A DNA stretch of 64,000 bases. Origin: DASXMT01 sp963755985. Its GTDB lineage: Bacteria > Actinomycetota > Acidimicrobiia > Acidimicrobiales > RAAP-2. The notes under the pieces are model-generated. The model did not search any database, had not been told where the DNA came from, and saw only the letters and a program-made list of their open reading frames with translations. Below, piece by piece: positions 50,798 through 58,697 of this stretch; position 1 is the stretch's first letter; the number at the start of each line of letters is the position of its first letter. The translations under genes and the position numbers were made by a program. The stretch is from the NCBI GenBank assembly GCA_963755985.1, contig CAVWLO010000004.1, forward strand, positions 186,001 to 250,000, in the 5' to 3' direction.

Positions 50798-50820
50798 CCG
50801 ATATCGATTTTCGATATCGG
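50798..50820. promoter_or_regulatory. perfect 10-bp inverted repeat, putative PadR operator
   Basis: CCGATATCGA (50798-50807) and TCGATATCGG (50811-50820) flank TTT. The site lies directly before the padR start and contains ATAT cores similar to those seen in PadR operators. No other gene depends on it, as the MarR-family gene on the far side is transcribed in the same direction and ends at 50848. Confidence 0.7.
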
Positions 50821-50847
50821 TTTGCGACTAGTGGCGATCGCGCCGGT

Positions 50848-51318
50848 TCATGGCTTCGGCTCGAGCAGTCCGGCCCATTGAGGAGACGCAGCATCGGTCC
50901 CTGCGTTTCGGGCCAGGCGATCGAGAACGCCCTCGACCCGGGCGAGCTCGGCTTCGGTGATGCCGACGCGGAGGCGCTGGTCGAACACGATCGCTGCCCT
51001 GCGCAGCAGAAGGAACGCCTCCTCGCCCGCCTGGGTCAGTTCCACCACGTGGATGCGGCGGTTGGCCGGGTCGCGGCGGCGGGTGATCAACCCGGCCCTG
51101 TCCATGGCATTGAGGTGATGGGTGAGGGTGGCCTCCTTCACCCCGACCGCCTCGGCCAGCTCCCGCTGGTTGGCGGGGAGCCGGATCTTGAGGTTGAGCA
51201 GGACCAACCACACCGGCAGCGACCCTCCCGCCTCGGCAAGGGCGTTGTCGAAAGCACGGCTGACGACCCGGGCGGCGTTGGCCAACTGCAGGCCTATCGG
51301 TGGCTGAGCAGGAGGCAT
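50848..51318 (-). CDS. MarR-family transcriptional regulator
   Basis: A 156-residue regulator. It has LQLANAARVVSRAFDNALAE, VWLVLLNLKIRLPANQRELA, the recognition part AVGVKEATLTHHLNAMDRAG and wing LITRRRDPANRRIHVVELTQ. It is divergent from a SnoaL-like/SDR operon across 108 bp, which probably makes that operon its target. GGAGG-like GGAGGC is seen at the ATG on the plus strand, but the minus-strand ribosome site is weak. Confidence 0.9.
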   Translation of the reverse strand: MPPAQPPIGLQLANAARVVSRAFDNALAEAGGSLPVWLVLLNLKIRLPANQRELAEAVGVKEATLTHHLNAMDRAGLITRRRDPANRRIHVVELTQAGEEAFLLLRRAAIVFDQRLRVGITEAELARVEGVLDRLARNAGTDAASPQWAGLLEPKP

Positions 51319-51347
51319 ACGATCACCGTATCACAATTCATCGATCT

Positions 51348-51373
51348 CTAATTCTTTGACTTCTAATCATTAG
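51348..51373. promoter_or_regulatory. putative MarR-type operator in the divergent spacer
   Basis: CTAATCATTAG (51363-51373) is a perfect 5-bp dyad around one base, and CTAATT (51348-51353) repeats its half-site 15 bases away. The AT-rich block stands out between GC-rich genes and lies midway between the MarR gene and the SnoaL-like gene. Confidence 0.5.
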
Positions 51374-51426
51374 TGGCCTATGCTTTAGCGAGGCGACAAG
51401 CCAAGAACCCCTCCCTCTGGAGCCTC

Positions 51427-51900
51427 ATGACTGACCACATCGACACGTTTCTTTCGGCATGGACGGCCGCCGAGCTGGCCGGGGACACGGAGAAGTTGGG
51501 GGACCTGCTCACCGACGACTTCTATGGCGTGGGCCCCCTCGGGTTCGTCCTCCCGAGGCCGGCGTGGCTGGGCCGCTACGGACAGGGACTCGACTACGAG
51601 GTCTTCGAGCTGGACGAGGTCCAGCTCCACCACCACGGCGGCGTTGCTCTCGTCACTGCCCGCAACAACACTCGCGGCAGCTTTCGCGGTCAGCCCGTCC
51701 CCGAAGCCGTGCGGGCCACCCTGGTCATCCAAGCCGACTCGAGACGACGGCGCCTGGCTGCCATCCACATGAGCTACATCGCCGGCACCCCCGGGGCCCC
51801 ACCCCTCCCGGGACGGACCAACCCACCGCCGAGCGCGGTCCGACCCGCCCGAGGCGATGGCAACGATGCCACTGGCGCCGACACCGGGGCCCCATCATGA
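51427..51900 (+). CDS. SnoaL-like/NTF2-fold protein
   Basis: A 157-residue protein. The first 115 residues fit a SnoaL-like cone (TDHIDTFLSAWTAAELAGDT, LLTDDFYGVGPLGFVLPRPA, ALVTARNNTRGSFRGQPVPE). The last 40 are Pro/Gly-rich. Such proteins can be enzymes or have no known role. ATG with GGAG upstream; overlaps the SDR gene by ATGA, so the two are coupled. Confidence 0.8.
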   Translation: MTDHIDTFLSAWTAAELAGDTEKLGDLLTDDFYGVGPLGFVLPRPAWLGRYGQGLDYEVFELDEVQLHHHGGVALVTARNNTRGSFRGQPVPEAVRATLVIQADSRRRRLAAIHMSYIAGTPGAPPLPGRTNPPPSAVRPARGDGNDATGADTGAPS

Positions 51901-52655
51901 GAGAGCTCGACGGCCGCATCGCGCTGGTGACCGGTAGCTCTCGCGGCATCGGTGCTGCCATTGCCACCCTCTTCGCCGAGCAGGGCGCCGCCGTCGTGGT
52001 CCACGGCCGCGACGCCGAGGCGGTCGCCGCGGTCACCGCCCATATCGAAGAGACCGGCGGGCGGGCCGTCGCCGCCCTCGCCGACCTCACCCGATACGAG
52101 GAGGTCGAGGCCATGCGCGACCTGATCGAGCAACGCCTCGGGCCCGTCGACCTCCTGGTCGCCAACGCCGGTGGCAGCCCTGTCCCACCCCAACCGCTGG
52201 AGGACATCACCGAGGTCGGTTGGCGTGAGTCGGTCGATGCCAACCTCACGGCCACCTTCTTCACGGTCAAGGTCTTCCTGCCCGGCATGAAACTGCGTCA
52301 TCACGGCAACATCATCACCATGTCGTCGGCCGCTGCCCGCCGTCCGACCGCCTACTCCCCCATGGCCTATGCCGCGGCCAAAGCCGGAGTCGAGGTACTC
52401 AGCCAGGAGGTCGCCGCTCAAACCGGGCCGCACGGCGTGCGGGTGAACTGCCTCGCCCCCGAGACCATCCTGACCGAGCGCAACCAGCTGCAGATTCCCG
52501 AGGCGATCCAAGAGCAGCTGGGCCAGACCCATCCGGTCCAGCGTCTGGGCACGCCCGATGACGTGGCTCACGCCGCGTTGTTCCTCGCCTCCAATCACTC
52601 TTCATGGATCAGCGGGATCACCCTGGACGTGGCCGGGGGTGCCGTCCTCGTCTGA
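51897..52655 (+). CDS. short-chain dehydrogenase/reductase (FabG-like)
   Basis: A 252-residue SDR. The cofactor loop is ALVTGSSRGIGAAIATLFAE, with NAGG at LLVANAGGSPVP. The catalytic Ser is in NIITMSSAAARRPTAY, and YxxxK is in YSPMAYAAAKAGVEVLSQEV. C-terminal LDVAGGAVLV is typical. An Arg (HGRDAEAV) after strand 2 suggests NADP(H). It is in an operon with the SnoaL-like protein and perhaps the nitroreductase, under a MarR regulator. Confidence 0.9.
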   Translation: MRELDGRIALVTGSSRGIGAAIATLFAEQGAAVVVHGRDAEAVAAVTAHIEETGGRAVAALADLTRYEEVEAMRDLIEQRLGPVDLLVANAGGSPVPPQPLEDITEVGWRESVDANLTATFFTVKVFLPGMKLRHHGNIITMSSAAARRPTAYSPMAYAAAKAGVEVLSQEVAAQTGPHGVRVNCLAPETILTERNQLQIPEAIQEQLGQTHPVQRLGTPDDVAHAALFLASNHSSWISGITLDVAGGAVLV

Positions 52656-52750
52656 ACGCACTTCCATCGGATCACGCTCGGCCGCTCGGCCCACAGGCCG
52701 GAACCACCGGCATATCACACCACCGGTACATCACAGGGAAAGGAAAGCCC

Positions 52751-53263
52751 ATGACATCCATGACACCCACGAGTCCCATGACTGTCGAGGACCCTCGGCC
52801 ATCACGACTGAAGCGCCAGGCGATGGCCATGCGGATCGTCAACGTGCCCATGCGGCGCGTCCTGGCGCTGCCCTTCTCGACCCCGCTGAGCAAGCGGCTC
52901 ATGCTGGTCCACCTGACCGGTCGGCGCAGCGGGAGGCACTACCGGCAGCCGGTCAGCTACGTCCGCCAGGCGGACTCGTTGCTCACGCCGGGCGGCGGGA
53001 ACTGGAAGCTCAACCTCCAACCGGGTCGCCCCGAGCGGATCCATCTCGACGGTCGCGACGTGACGGCCCGGCCGGAGCTCATCGAGGACGTGGATGCCAT
53101 CGACAACGCGCTCATGGTGATGACCGCGGCCAACCCGAGAACGGCGAGCTTCATCCCGATCCCCCGCCGAGACGACGGGCACTTCGATCGAGGAGGGCTG
53201 GCCAATGCCGTCGCCCATGGATTCCGGATCGTCCGCTGGCACCTCGACGGCCCGGCGGAGTAA
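52751..53263 (+). CDS. deazaflavin (F420)-dependent nitroreductase family protein
   Basis: A 170-residue split-barrel protein of the DDN/DUF385 type. It shows LSKRLMLVHLTGRRSGRHYR, QPVSYVRQADSLLTPGGGNW, KLNLQPGRPERIHLDGRDV and RTASFIPIPRR. GR.SG..Y..PV is the family hallmark. Enzymes of this group reduce nitro compounds, quinones or unsaturated lipids using F420H2; here its presence implies the host makes F420. AAAGGAAAG precedes the ATG. Confidence 0.85.
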   Translation: MTSMTPTSPMTVEDPRPSRLKRQAMAMRIVNVPMRRVLALPFSTPLSKRLMLVHLTGRRSGRHYRQPVSYVRQADSLLTPGGGNWKLNLQPGRPERIHLDGRDVTARPELIEDVDAIDNALMVMTAANPRTASFIPIPRRDDGHFDRGGLANAVAHGFRIVRWHLDGPAE

Positions 53264-53265
53264 AG

Positions 53266-53793
53266 CTACGACCGAGCAAATTGGGCAACAACGACCACGC
53301 GGTTGACGAGCCTGGCCCCCATCTTCGCCCAGGTCAATCCCCATTCGCTGCGATCGATAGTCGCCTCGGCCCGCACGGTGACGCGGTCGGGCGACGGCTC
53401 GGTCGACGTGGCCGCCAGCTCGATCGGGTGCGACTGGTCTTTGATGCGCAGCGTCCCGGTGACCCGCACTGTTCCGTCAGCCGAAGGTACCGCCTCCGAG
53501 GCGGTGAAGGCGAAGGTCGGGTACTTGCCCACATCGAAGAAGTCGTCGCTCCGGAGATGCGTGTCGCGCCTCTTGTTCCTGGTGTCGATCGATGCTGCGT
53601 CGAAGACCAGTTCACCCGAGACGGCGCCATCGTCGCCGACGACCCCGGTGCCGCGCACCGCGTCGAAGGTCCCGGTGACCTTGGCCAGGCCCCACATGGC
53701 CTTGGTGTGGAACTCGACGGTGGTGCCCTCCGGGTTCAGTTGCCACGCTCCGGCGATGCTGGCAAGTTGAGGGTTCGCACTGGATTCAGTCAT
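53266..53793 (-). CDS. YceI-family protein
   Basis: A 175-residue lipocalin-like barrel. It has AGAWQLNPEGTTVEFHTKAM, LAKVTGTFDAVRG, FDAASIDTRNKRRDTHLRSD, DFFDVGKYPTFAFTA and AEATIDRSEWGLTWAKMGAR. YceI proteins bind isoprenoid lipids. No signal peptide is visible, so it is probably cytoplasmic. AGGAGG lies upstream of the ATG. It is convergent with the nitroreductase (2-bp gap). Confidence 0.9.
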   Translation of the reverse strand: MTESSANPQLASIAGAWQLNPEGTTVEFHTKAMWGLAKVTGTFDAVRGTGVVGDDGAVSGELVFDAASIDTRNKRRDTHLRSDDFFDVGKYPTFAFTASEAVPSADGTVRVTGTLRIKDQSHPIELAATSTEPSPDRVTVRAEATIDRSEWGLTWAKMGARLVNRVVVVAQFARS

Positions 53794-54029
53794 GTCGTGC
53801 CTCCTGTCACCCACGCCATCGCGGGCCCACTCGTGAGCATACGGATGGTTCTGCTATCCGAATCCTTCGCCGTACCGGCCGGTACGCCGCTCCCATACCA
53901 GGCTACCGAAGAGAGGCCGTCGGCCATGACCGAGCCATCGATCGGGGACGGTCCGACCAGGTGGCGGTGGGTACGGGTCGTCTCCACTGCCTCAACGTGG
54001 CCAGTGAGCATGGCAATCGAACAATCCTT

Positions 54030-54656
54030 CTATGCCGGCTTGGCCCGAGCCTCGACCGAGCCCTTGGTCGGCCCCGCCCGCACGTGCATGCGCTCCCCCT
54101 GGGGCCCGAACAGGCTGAGGATCTCCACCGGGTCCGAACCGGCATTGGTGAACCAGTGCGGCACCCGGGTGTCGAACTCGGCCGCCTCGCCGGTGGTCAG
54201 GACCAAATCGTGCTCGCCGAGAACCAGGCGGAGACGGCCGCTCAGTACGTACAGCCACTCGTAGCCCTCGTGAGTTCGGAGATCCGGCGCCTTTGGAACC
54301 CGGCTCGGCGGGATCACGTGCTTGTAGGCCTGGAGCCCGCCCGTACGCCGAGTGAGGGGGTACATGGTGGTCCCGTGTCGGGTGATGGGACGGGGACGGA
54401 TACGGGGGTCGCCCTGAGGTGGCACCCCAACCAGCTCGTCGAGGGGGACCTGATAGGCCCGGGCCAGCGGGACCAGAAGCTCCAGGTTGGCTCGGCGCTG
54501 CCCGGACTCGAGCCGTGAGAGCGTACTGACCGAGATGTCGGTCGCGGCCGAAAGGCCGGCCAGTGTGATGTCCCGCTCCTGGCGGAGCGCCCGTAGCCGC
54601 GGCCCGACCGCGCCGAGCACCCGGTCGAGATCGTGACGAGATCCTGATGTTGCCAT
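54030..54656 (-). CDS. XRE-family regulator with cupin domain
   Basis: A 208-residue regulator. The helix-turn-helix is LRALRQERDITLAGLSAATD followed by ISVSTLSRLESGQRRANLEL. The cupin has LRTHEGYEWLYVLSGRLRLV, LTTGEAAEFDTRVPHWFTNA and a final SLFGPQGERMHV. It is divergent from a methyltransferase gene. The dyad TTGC-N7-GCAA at about 54650-54664 crosses its own start codon and may be an operator. Confidence 0.88.
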   Translation of the reverse strand: MATSGSRHDLDRVLGAVGPRLRALRQERDITLAGLSAATDISVSTLSRLESGQRRANLELLVPLARAYQVPLDELVGVPPQGDPRIRPRPITRHGTTMYPLTRRTGGLQAYKHVIPPSRVPKAPDLRTHEGYEWLYVLSGRLRLVLGEHDLVLTTGEAAEFDTRVPHWFTNAGSDPVEILSLFGPQGERMHVRAGPTKGSVEARAKPA

Positions 54657-54735
54657 ATTAGCAATGTAGTTTGCCACAGTGGGTTCGGGCCTGCGCAGAA
54701 TCAATCCCCACAGCCATCGACCGAAGGCGTCCGAA

Positions 54736-55419
54736 ATGGAGCGGCCGGCTATGCCCGAAGCGGAGAATCCCCCAGTGTCCGAACAGTTCGACCAGGACTT
54801 CTGGGACGACCTGTACGGCTCCCGGCCGGCCCTGTGGAGCGGAGATCCCAATCACCACCTGATTGTCGAGGTCGGAGGGCTCGCAGCCGGCACGGCCCTC
54901 GACATCGGTGCCGGAGAAGGCGCCGACGCAATCTGGTTGGCCCGGCGCGGCTGGCGGGTCACCGCGATCGACATCTCCACCGTCGCCCTCGAGCGCGCGG
55001 CCGAACATGCAGCCCAGGCCGGTGCCGAGGTCGCCGGCAGCATCGAGTGGCTCCATCAGGACGTCACCGAATGGGAGCCACCCGAGGGCCGCTACGACCT
55101 GGTCTCCGCCCACTACTTCCATCTGCCGCCCCCACCTCGGCCGATCCCGCTCAGCCGCATGGCGTCGGCCGTCGCCATCGGAGGCACCCTGTTGGTCGTC
55201 GGACACCAACTGAACGAGCACTCGCACGTGCCCGAGGAGTACTTCTTCACCGGCGAAGAGGTCAGAAGCCACCTCGACACCGAACGATGGGACATCGTCA
55301 CCGATGCCGTGGCCGAGCGGGTCGCCACCGAAGCCTGGGCCCAGCGGGCGGGCGCCGACTCGGACGACCACCCGTCCACCACCAGAGACGTTGTGATCCG
55401 GGCTGAGCGTCTCCGGTGA
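54736..55419 (+). CDS. class I SAM-dependent methyltransferase
   Basis: About 227 residues. DFWDDLYGSRPALWSGDPNH leads into the SAM site GTALDIGAGEGADAIWLARR, then VTAIDISTVALERAAEHAAQ, DVTEWEPPEGRYDLVSAHYF and GGTLLVVGHQLNEH. The pattern DLYG....WSG.PN resembles the TehB/thiopurine-type methyltransferase group that modifies small toxic compounds. Start is uncertain among 54736, 54751 and 54679. It is divergent from the XRE-cupin regulator. Confidence 0.88.
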   Translation: MERPAMPEAENPPVSEQFDQDFWDDLYGSRPALWSGDPNHHLIVEVGGLAAGTALDIGAGEGADAIWLARRGWRVTAIDISTVALERAAEHAAQAGAEVAGSIEWLHQDVTEWEPPEGRYDLVSAHYFHLPPPPRPIPLSRMASAVAIGGTLLVVGHQLNEHSHVPEEYFFTGEEVRSHLDTERWDIVTDAVAERVATEAWAQRAGADSDDHPSTTRDVVIRAERLR

Positions 55420-55452
55420 GCGTGCCTCCTCACTCGCCATGTCGGGAGGCCC

Positions 55453-55511
55453 TTGACAGCACTCTGGTCACGTGTAACTATGAGTGATAGATTTTCTATC
55501 GGTCATAGTTA
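55453..55511 (+). promoter_or_regulatory. sigma70-like promoter overlapped by a 37-bp palindromic TetR operator
   Basis: TTGACA at 55453-55458 and TAACTA at 55475-55480 are spaced 16 bases apart. The palindrome TAACTATGA-GT-GATAG-N5-CTATC-GG-TCATAGTTA (55475-55511) is perfect in all 16 paired arm positions outside the GT/GG steps. It begins at the -10 element and ends 14 bases before the TetR start, ideal for autorepression. Confidence 0.8.
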
Positions 55512-55525
55512 TGTGAGGTCCCCGA

Positions 55526-56152
55526 GTGGCAACAACCGAAACGGACCAGATTGACCGGCGAGGTCGTCGCCGGGAGGCCAAGCGGGCCACGATCCTGGCC
55601 GAGGCCTGGGCGCTGGCCCATCGTGATGGCCTCGCCGCCATCTCGTTGCGGGACCTCGCCGACCGGGTCGACCTACGCCAACCCTCGCTCTACGCCTACT
55701 TCGACTCGAAGCTCGGGCTGTACGACCTGATGTTCGCCGACGGCAACCGGCAGCTGCTCGAGCTGGTGGGATCCCTGTCGCCGAGCGACAGCCCACGCGA
55801 TGACCTGGTGGTGTTCGTCGAGGCATTGGTCCGGTTCTCGACCGTGGACGTGGTGCGCCATCAACTCTTGTTCCAGCGGACGATCCCGGGTTTCGAACCT
55901 TCTCCGGTGTCCTACGCGCTCGCCCTCGAGTTCTACGAGATCGCACGCGGGCGTCTCGCCGCCGCAGGGGTGTCCGACCCCGGCGACGTCGACGTCTTCA
56001 GCGCCATGGTGAGTGGGCTGGCCCATCAACAGGTAGCCAACGACCCCGGGGGCGACCGCTGGGTGCGGCTGGCCGAACGGGCCGTGGACGTGTTTCTCGC
56101 CGACGTCGACCGGCGTCGGCCCGGGAGCTCTCGGAAAGGAGCCCAGCAATGA
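55526..56152 (+). CDS. TetR-family transcriptional regulator
   Basis: A 208-residue regulator. The DNA-binding part is AKRATILAEAWALAHRDGLA, AISLRDLADRVDLRQPSLYA and YFDSKLGLYDLMFADGNRQL. The C-terminal domain is all-helical (AMVSGLAHQQVANDPGGDRW). GTG start with GTGAGG upstream. It leads an operon with the mycothiol-type isomerase and MBL hydrolase and is controlled by the palindrome just upstream. Confidence 0.92.
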   Translation: MATTETDQIDRRGRRREAKRATILAEAWALAHRDGLAAISLRDLADRVDLRQPSLYAYFDSKLGLYDLMFADGNRQLLELVGSLSPSDSPRDDLVVFVEALVRFSTVDVVRHQLLFQRTIPGFEPSPVSYALALEFYEIARGRLAAAGVSDPGDVDVFSAMVSGLAHQQVANDPGGDRWVRLAERAVDVFLADVDRRRPGSSRKGAQQ

Positions 56153-56161
56153 ACCAGACAA

Positions 56162-56911
56162 TTGCCGACGGAGGTGACCACGATCCCGAGGATCCTGCAC
56201 GGCGAGGCCATGCAGGTCGCCGCGGCGGAGAACGCAAAGTTTGCCGCACTGCTCCGCAGCTTTGGGCCCGACGACTGGGGCAAGCCGACTGATTGCCCGC
56301 TCTGGGACGTGCGGGCCCTCGCCGCCCACGTCGTCGGCTCGGCCGCCGGACAGGCCTCGCCCCGCGAGTTCGTTCGCCAGGTCAGGAAAGGGCGCCCGCT
56401 GGTGGCCGAGATCGGTGGCCAGTACTGGTGGGACGGGATGAACGAGCTCCAGGTTCGCGAGCGAGCCCAACTGAGCACCGAGGAGCTCATCGCCGAGTGG
56501 GACGAAGGCTCGGCCCGAGCGCTGCGGGCCCGCTCACGGCTCCCCCGTCCGATCGCCCGGCTGCCGTTGCTCAACCTCCCCGCCCCCGTTGGCCGCCGGC
56601 CGGTTTCGTACCTCTTCGACGTCGGCTTCACCCGCGACGTGTGGATGCATCGCATCGACCTGGCTCGGGCCACGGCCCAGCCACTCGATCTCGATCCCGA
56701 GCACGACGGCCGCATCGTCGCCGACATCGTGGCCGAATGGTCCGGCACTCACAATGAACCGTTCACCCTGGCCCTCGGCGGCCCCGCCGGAGGCCAGTTC
56801 CGCTCCGGAACGGGTGGCGAGGTCGTCGACATGGACGCCATCGAGTTCTGCCGGATCCTGGCCGAGCGTGGCCATGGCCCCGGCATCCTGCGCCACCCTC
56901 TCCCGCTCTGA
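56162..56911 (+). CDS. mycothiol-dependent maleylpyruvate isomerase family protein (DinB-like)
   Basis: 249 residues. It has IPRILHGEAMQVAAAENAKF, CPLWDVRALAAHVVGSAAGQ with the first His, and FDVGFTRDVWMHRIDLARAT with the other metal-binding His. This is the actinobacterial maleylpyruvate isomerase/DinB-like family, usually using mycothiol. Start is unclear: TTG 56162 is taken, GTG 56174 lacks ribosome-site spacing, and an ATG with a good AAGGAG at 56150 opens a different frame that soon stops. Confidence 0.85.
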   Translation: MPTEVTTIPRILHGEAMQVAAAENAKFAALLRSFGPDDWGKPTDCPLWDVRALAAHVVGSAAGQASPREFVRQVRKGRPLVAEIGGQYWWDGMNELQVRERAQLSTEELIAEWDEGSARALRARSRLPRPIARLPLLNLPAPVGRRPVSYLFDVGFTRDVWMHRIDLARATAQPLDLDPEHDGRIVADIVAEWSGTHNEPFTLALGGPAGGQFRSGTGGEVVDMDAIEFCRILAERGHGPGILRHPLPL

Positions 56912-56960
56912 TCGATACGCCTTCCCCCATCAGCCCATCCCCCATCAAGGAGACTCAGTC

Positions 56961-57686
56961 ATGGACACGCAGACCAGCGAGATCGCCGACCGCATCTACC
57001 GGTTCTCGACCTTCGTTCCCGACGTCGGGCCGACTGGCTTCACCTTCAACCAGTACCTCATCGACGACGAACAGCCGTTGCTCTTCCACACCGGGCTCCG
57101 GGCCATGTTCCCGCTCCTGGCCGAGGCCATCGCCCCGATCACGCCAATCGAGCGCATTCGCTGGATCACCTTCGGCCATGTGGAAGCGGACGAATGCGGC
57201 GCCATGAACGAACTGCTGGCCGCGGCGCCTCAGGCCGAGGTGGCCCACGGAGCCCTTGGCTGTCTGGTCTCCCTCAACGACCTGGCCGACCGACTCCCGG
57301 TCCCGCTCGCTGACGGTCAGGTCATCGAGCTGGGCGACCATCGGGTCCGGCACATCGACACCCCCCACGTCCCCCATGGCTGGGAAGCAAGGGTCCTCTA
57401 CGAGGAGAGCACCAATACGCTCCTGTGCGGAGACCTGTTCACCCAGCTCGGCCGCGGGCCCGCCGTCACCGCCGAGGACATCGTCGCCGCCGCGGCCGAG
57501 GCGGAGGATGTCTTCGGGGCCAGCTGCCTGACGCCGAACACCGGTCCCACCATCCGACGACTGGCCGACCTCAGCCCGGCCACGCTCGCGGTGATGCACG
57601 GCTCCTGTTTCGCCGGCGACGGCTCGCAGGCGCTCTTGGACCTAGCCGACGAGTACGACAAGCGTCTCTCGGACGCCCGCCCATGA
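56961..57686 (+). CDS. metallo-beta-lactamase-fold protein, flavodiiron-like (ODP) type
   Basis: 241 residues. It has IADRIYRFSTFVPDVGPTGF, NQYLIDDEQPLLFHTGLRAM, RIRWITFGHVEADECGAMNE and HRVRHIDTPHVPHGWEARVL with LLCGDLFTQLGRGP. In this branch the first zinc motif HxHxD reads GHVEADECG, as in diiron ODP proteins (H-x-E-x-D). It probably binds iron and may handle oxygen or NO, though no flavodoxin domain is present. AAGGAG precedes the ATG. Third gene of the TetR operon. Confidence 0.85.
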   Translation: MDTQTSEIADRIYRFSTFVPDVGPTGFTFNQYLIDDEQPLLFHTGLRAMFPLLAEAIAPITPIERIRWITFGHVEADECGAMNELLAAAPQAEVAHGALGCLVSLNDLADRLPVPLADGQVIELGDHRVRHIDTPHVPHGWEARVLYEESTNTLLCGDLFTQLGRGPAVTAEDIVAAAAEAEDVFGASCLTPNTGPTIRRLADLSPATLAVMHGSCFAGDGSQALLDLADEYDKRLSDARP

Positions 57687-57834
57687 ACTTATCGTTCCGC
57701 TGAATTGCTCGTTCGGGCGGGAGCATTGATGAAGGCGCCCCATGACGGCCACCTGGCGCGGCTCGGGATGTGCTGCACGTCGAAGTGGTCGAGCGCCCAG
57801 AGCCAAGGGCGGCTGGCGCCCCAGGGCGGTCGGG

Positions 57835-58287
57835 TCAGACCACCCACGACCCGTTGCGCATGACGGTGCGTCCCGTCGGGTCCTCAGCCTCCTGCCAGAC
57901 CTGGATGCGCTCGGGCCTGAGCATCAGGTAGACGTAGTTGCCGCCGTCGGTCCGGGGGTCCCAGCCCGCCTGGCCCGCGTACCCTTCGGCGAGCGCCGCC
58001 GGGGCTTCGGTCACGGCGACCGCCTCCACCAGGACGGCGTCGATCACGACCACGTCCCGGGTCTCGCCCAGGGCGAGACGGACCCGCGGGTTGGCCGTCA
58101 CGTTGGCCACCGTGCGCGACCTCGGCCCGGTCGCCAGTACGGTCTGACTGCCGTTCCAGGTGTGGGTCACCGGCACGAGGTGGACGGCGCCGGTGGGCGA
58201 GGCCGAGGCGACCCACACGTTGGCCTCCACCGCAGTCAGCTTTCCGAGGGCATCCGCCTTGCGCTCTTCGCCGGACCGGGTTCCCAC
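57835..58287 (-). CDS. pyridoxamine 5'-phosphate oxidase-like (F420/FMN split-barrel) protein
   Basis: About 150 residues of the split-barrel fold. It shows LTAVEANVWVASASPTGAVH, LVPVTHTWNGSQTVLATGPR, SRTVANVTANPRVRLALGET and GGNYVYLMLRPERIQVWQEA. GTG 58287 is preferred, since the upstream extension lacks conserved sequence. Cofactor (FMN or F420) cannot be told by eye. It is a single gene, convergent with the MBL hydrolase. Confidence 0.82.
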   Translation of the reverse strand: MGTRSGEERKADALGKLTAVEANVWVASASPTGAVHLVPVTHTWNGSQTVLATGPRSRTVANVTANPRVRLALGETRDVVVIDAVLVEAVAVTEAPAALAEGYAGQAGWDPRTDGGNYVYLMLRPERIQVWQEAEDPTGRTVMRNGSWVV

Positions 58288-58697
58288 AGCGCAAAGCTTG
58301 CCACCGTCGCAGCCGGGGCGCCATGCAACGTCGCGTTGGCTCGCGAGACCGGCGTTCAAGGACGCGGCCGGTTCGACGTTTGGGGATGGGAATTGCCGAG
58401 GATATGGGGCATCCGGCGAGCTAACTAACTGACTCGCGCCTCTGCTCCAGCAGGAAGCGCTGGTAGCCATATCCTGCACATGGCGGCGTCGTGTTCAAGG
58501 TCGTGCCCGTGACACCCGGATCTCGCCGATGATCAGTTGAAGAGTCGAAATCTCGAGCGTTCCTGAACGGTGGCGGGGGAACAGTGTGTTGGGGAGAGTC
58601 GCTCCGACCCTATTGGCCGCAGGCGGTCGGGCGTGCCGAGAGATGGTCGCGGCCTCCGGATGTCCCTGCTGGTGGCCAGGCCAGATCAGTTGGCCAA
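58288..58697. other. 410-bp spacer without a convincing gene
   Basis: A 68-codon frame on the minus strand (58495-58701) overlaps the SDR stop by ATGA, but its sequence (WPGHQQGHPEAATISRHARP) shows no family features. The direct repeat AACTAACTGACTCG near 58422 is short. I see no RNA gene or clear terminator. Confidence 0.4.

Noticed and set aside
56150..56296. ATG with a good ribosome site just before the maleylpyruvate isomerase homologue
   Set aside because: Its frame soon turns into Arg-rich sequence antagonistic to the conserved protein and stops; it may reflect an indel, but the case is too weak to call a gene.
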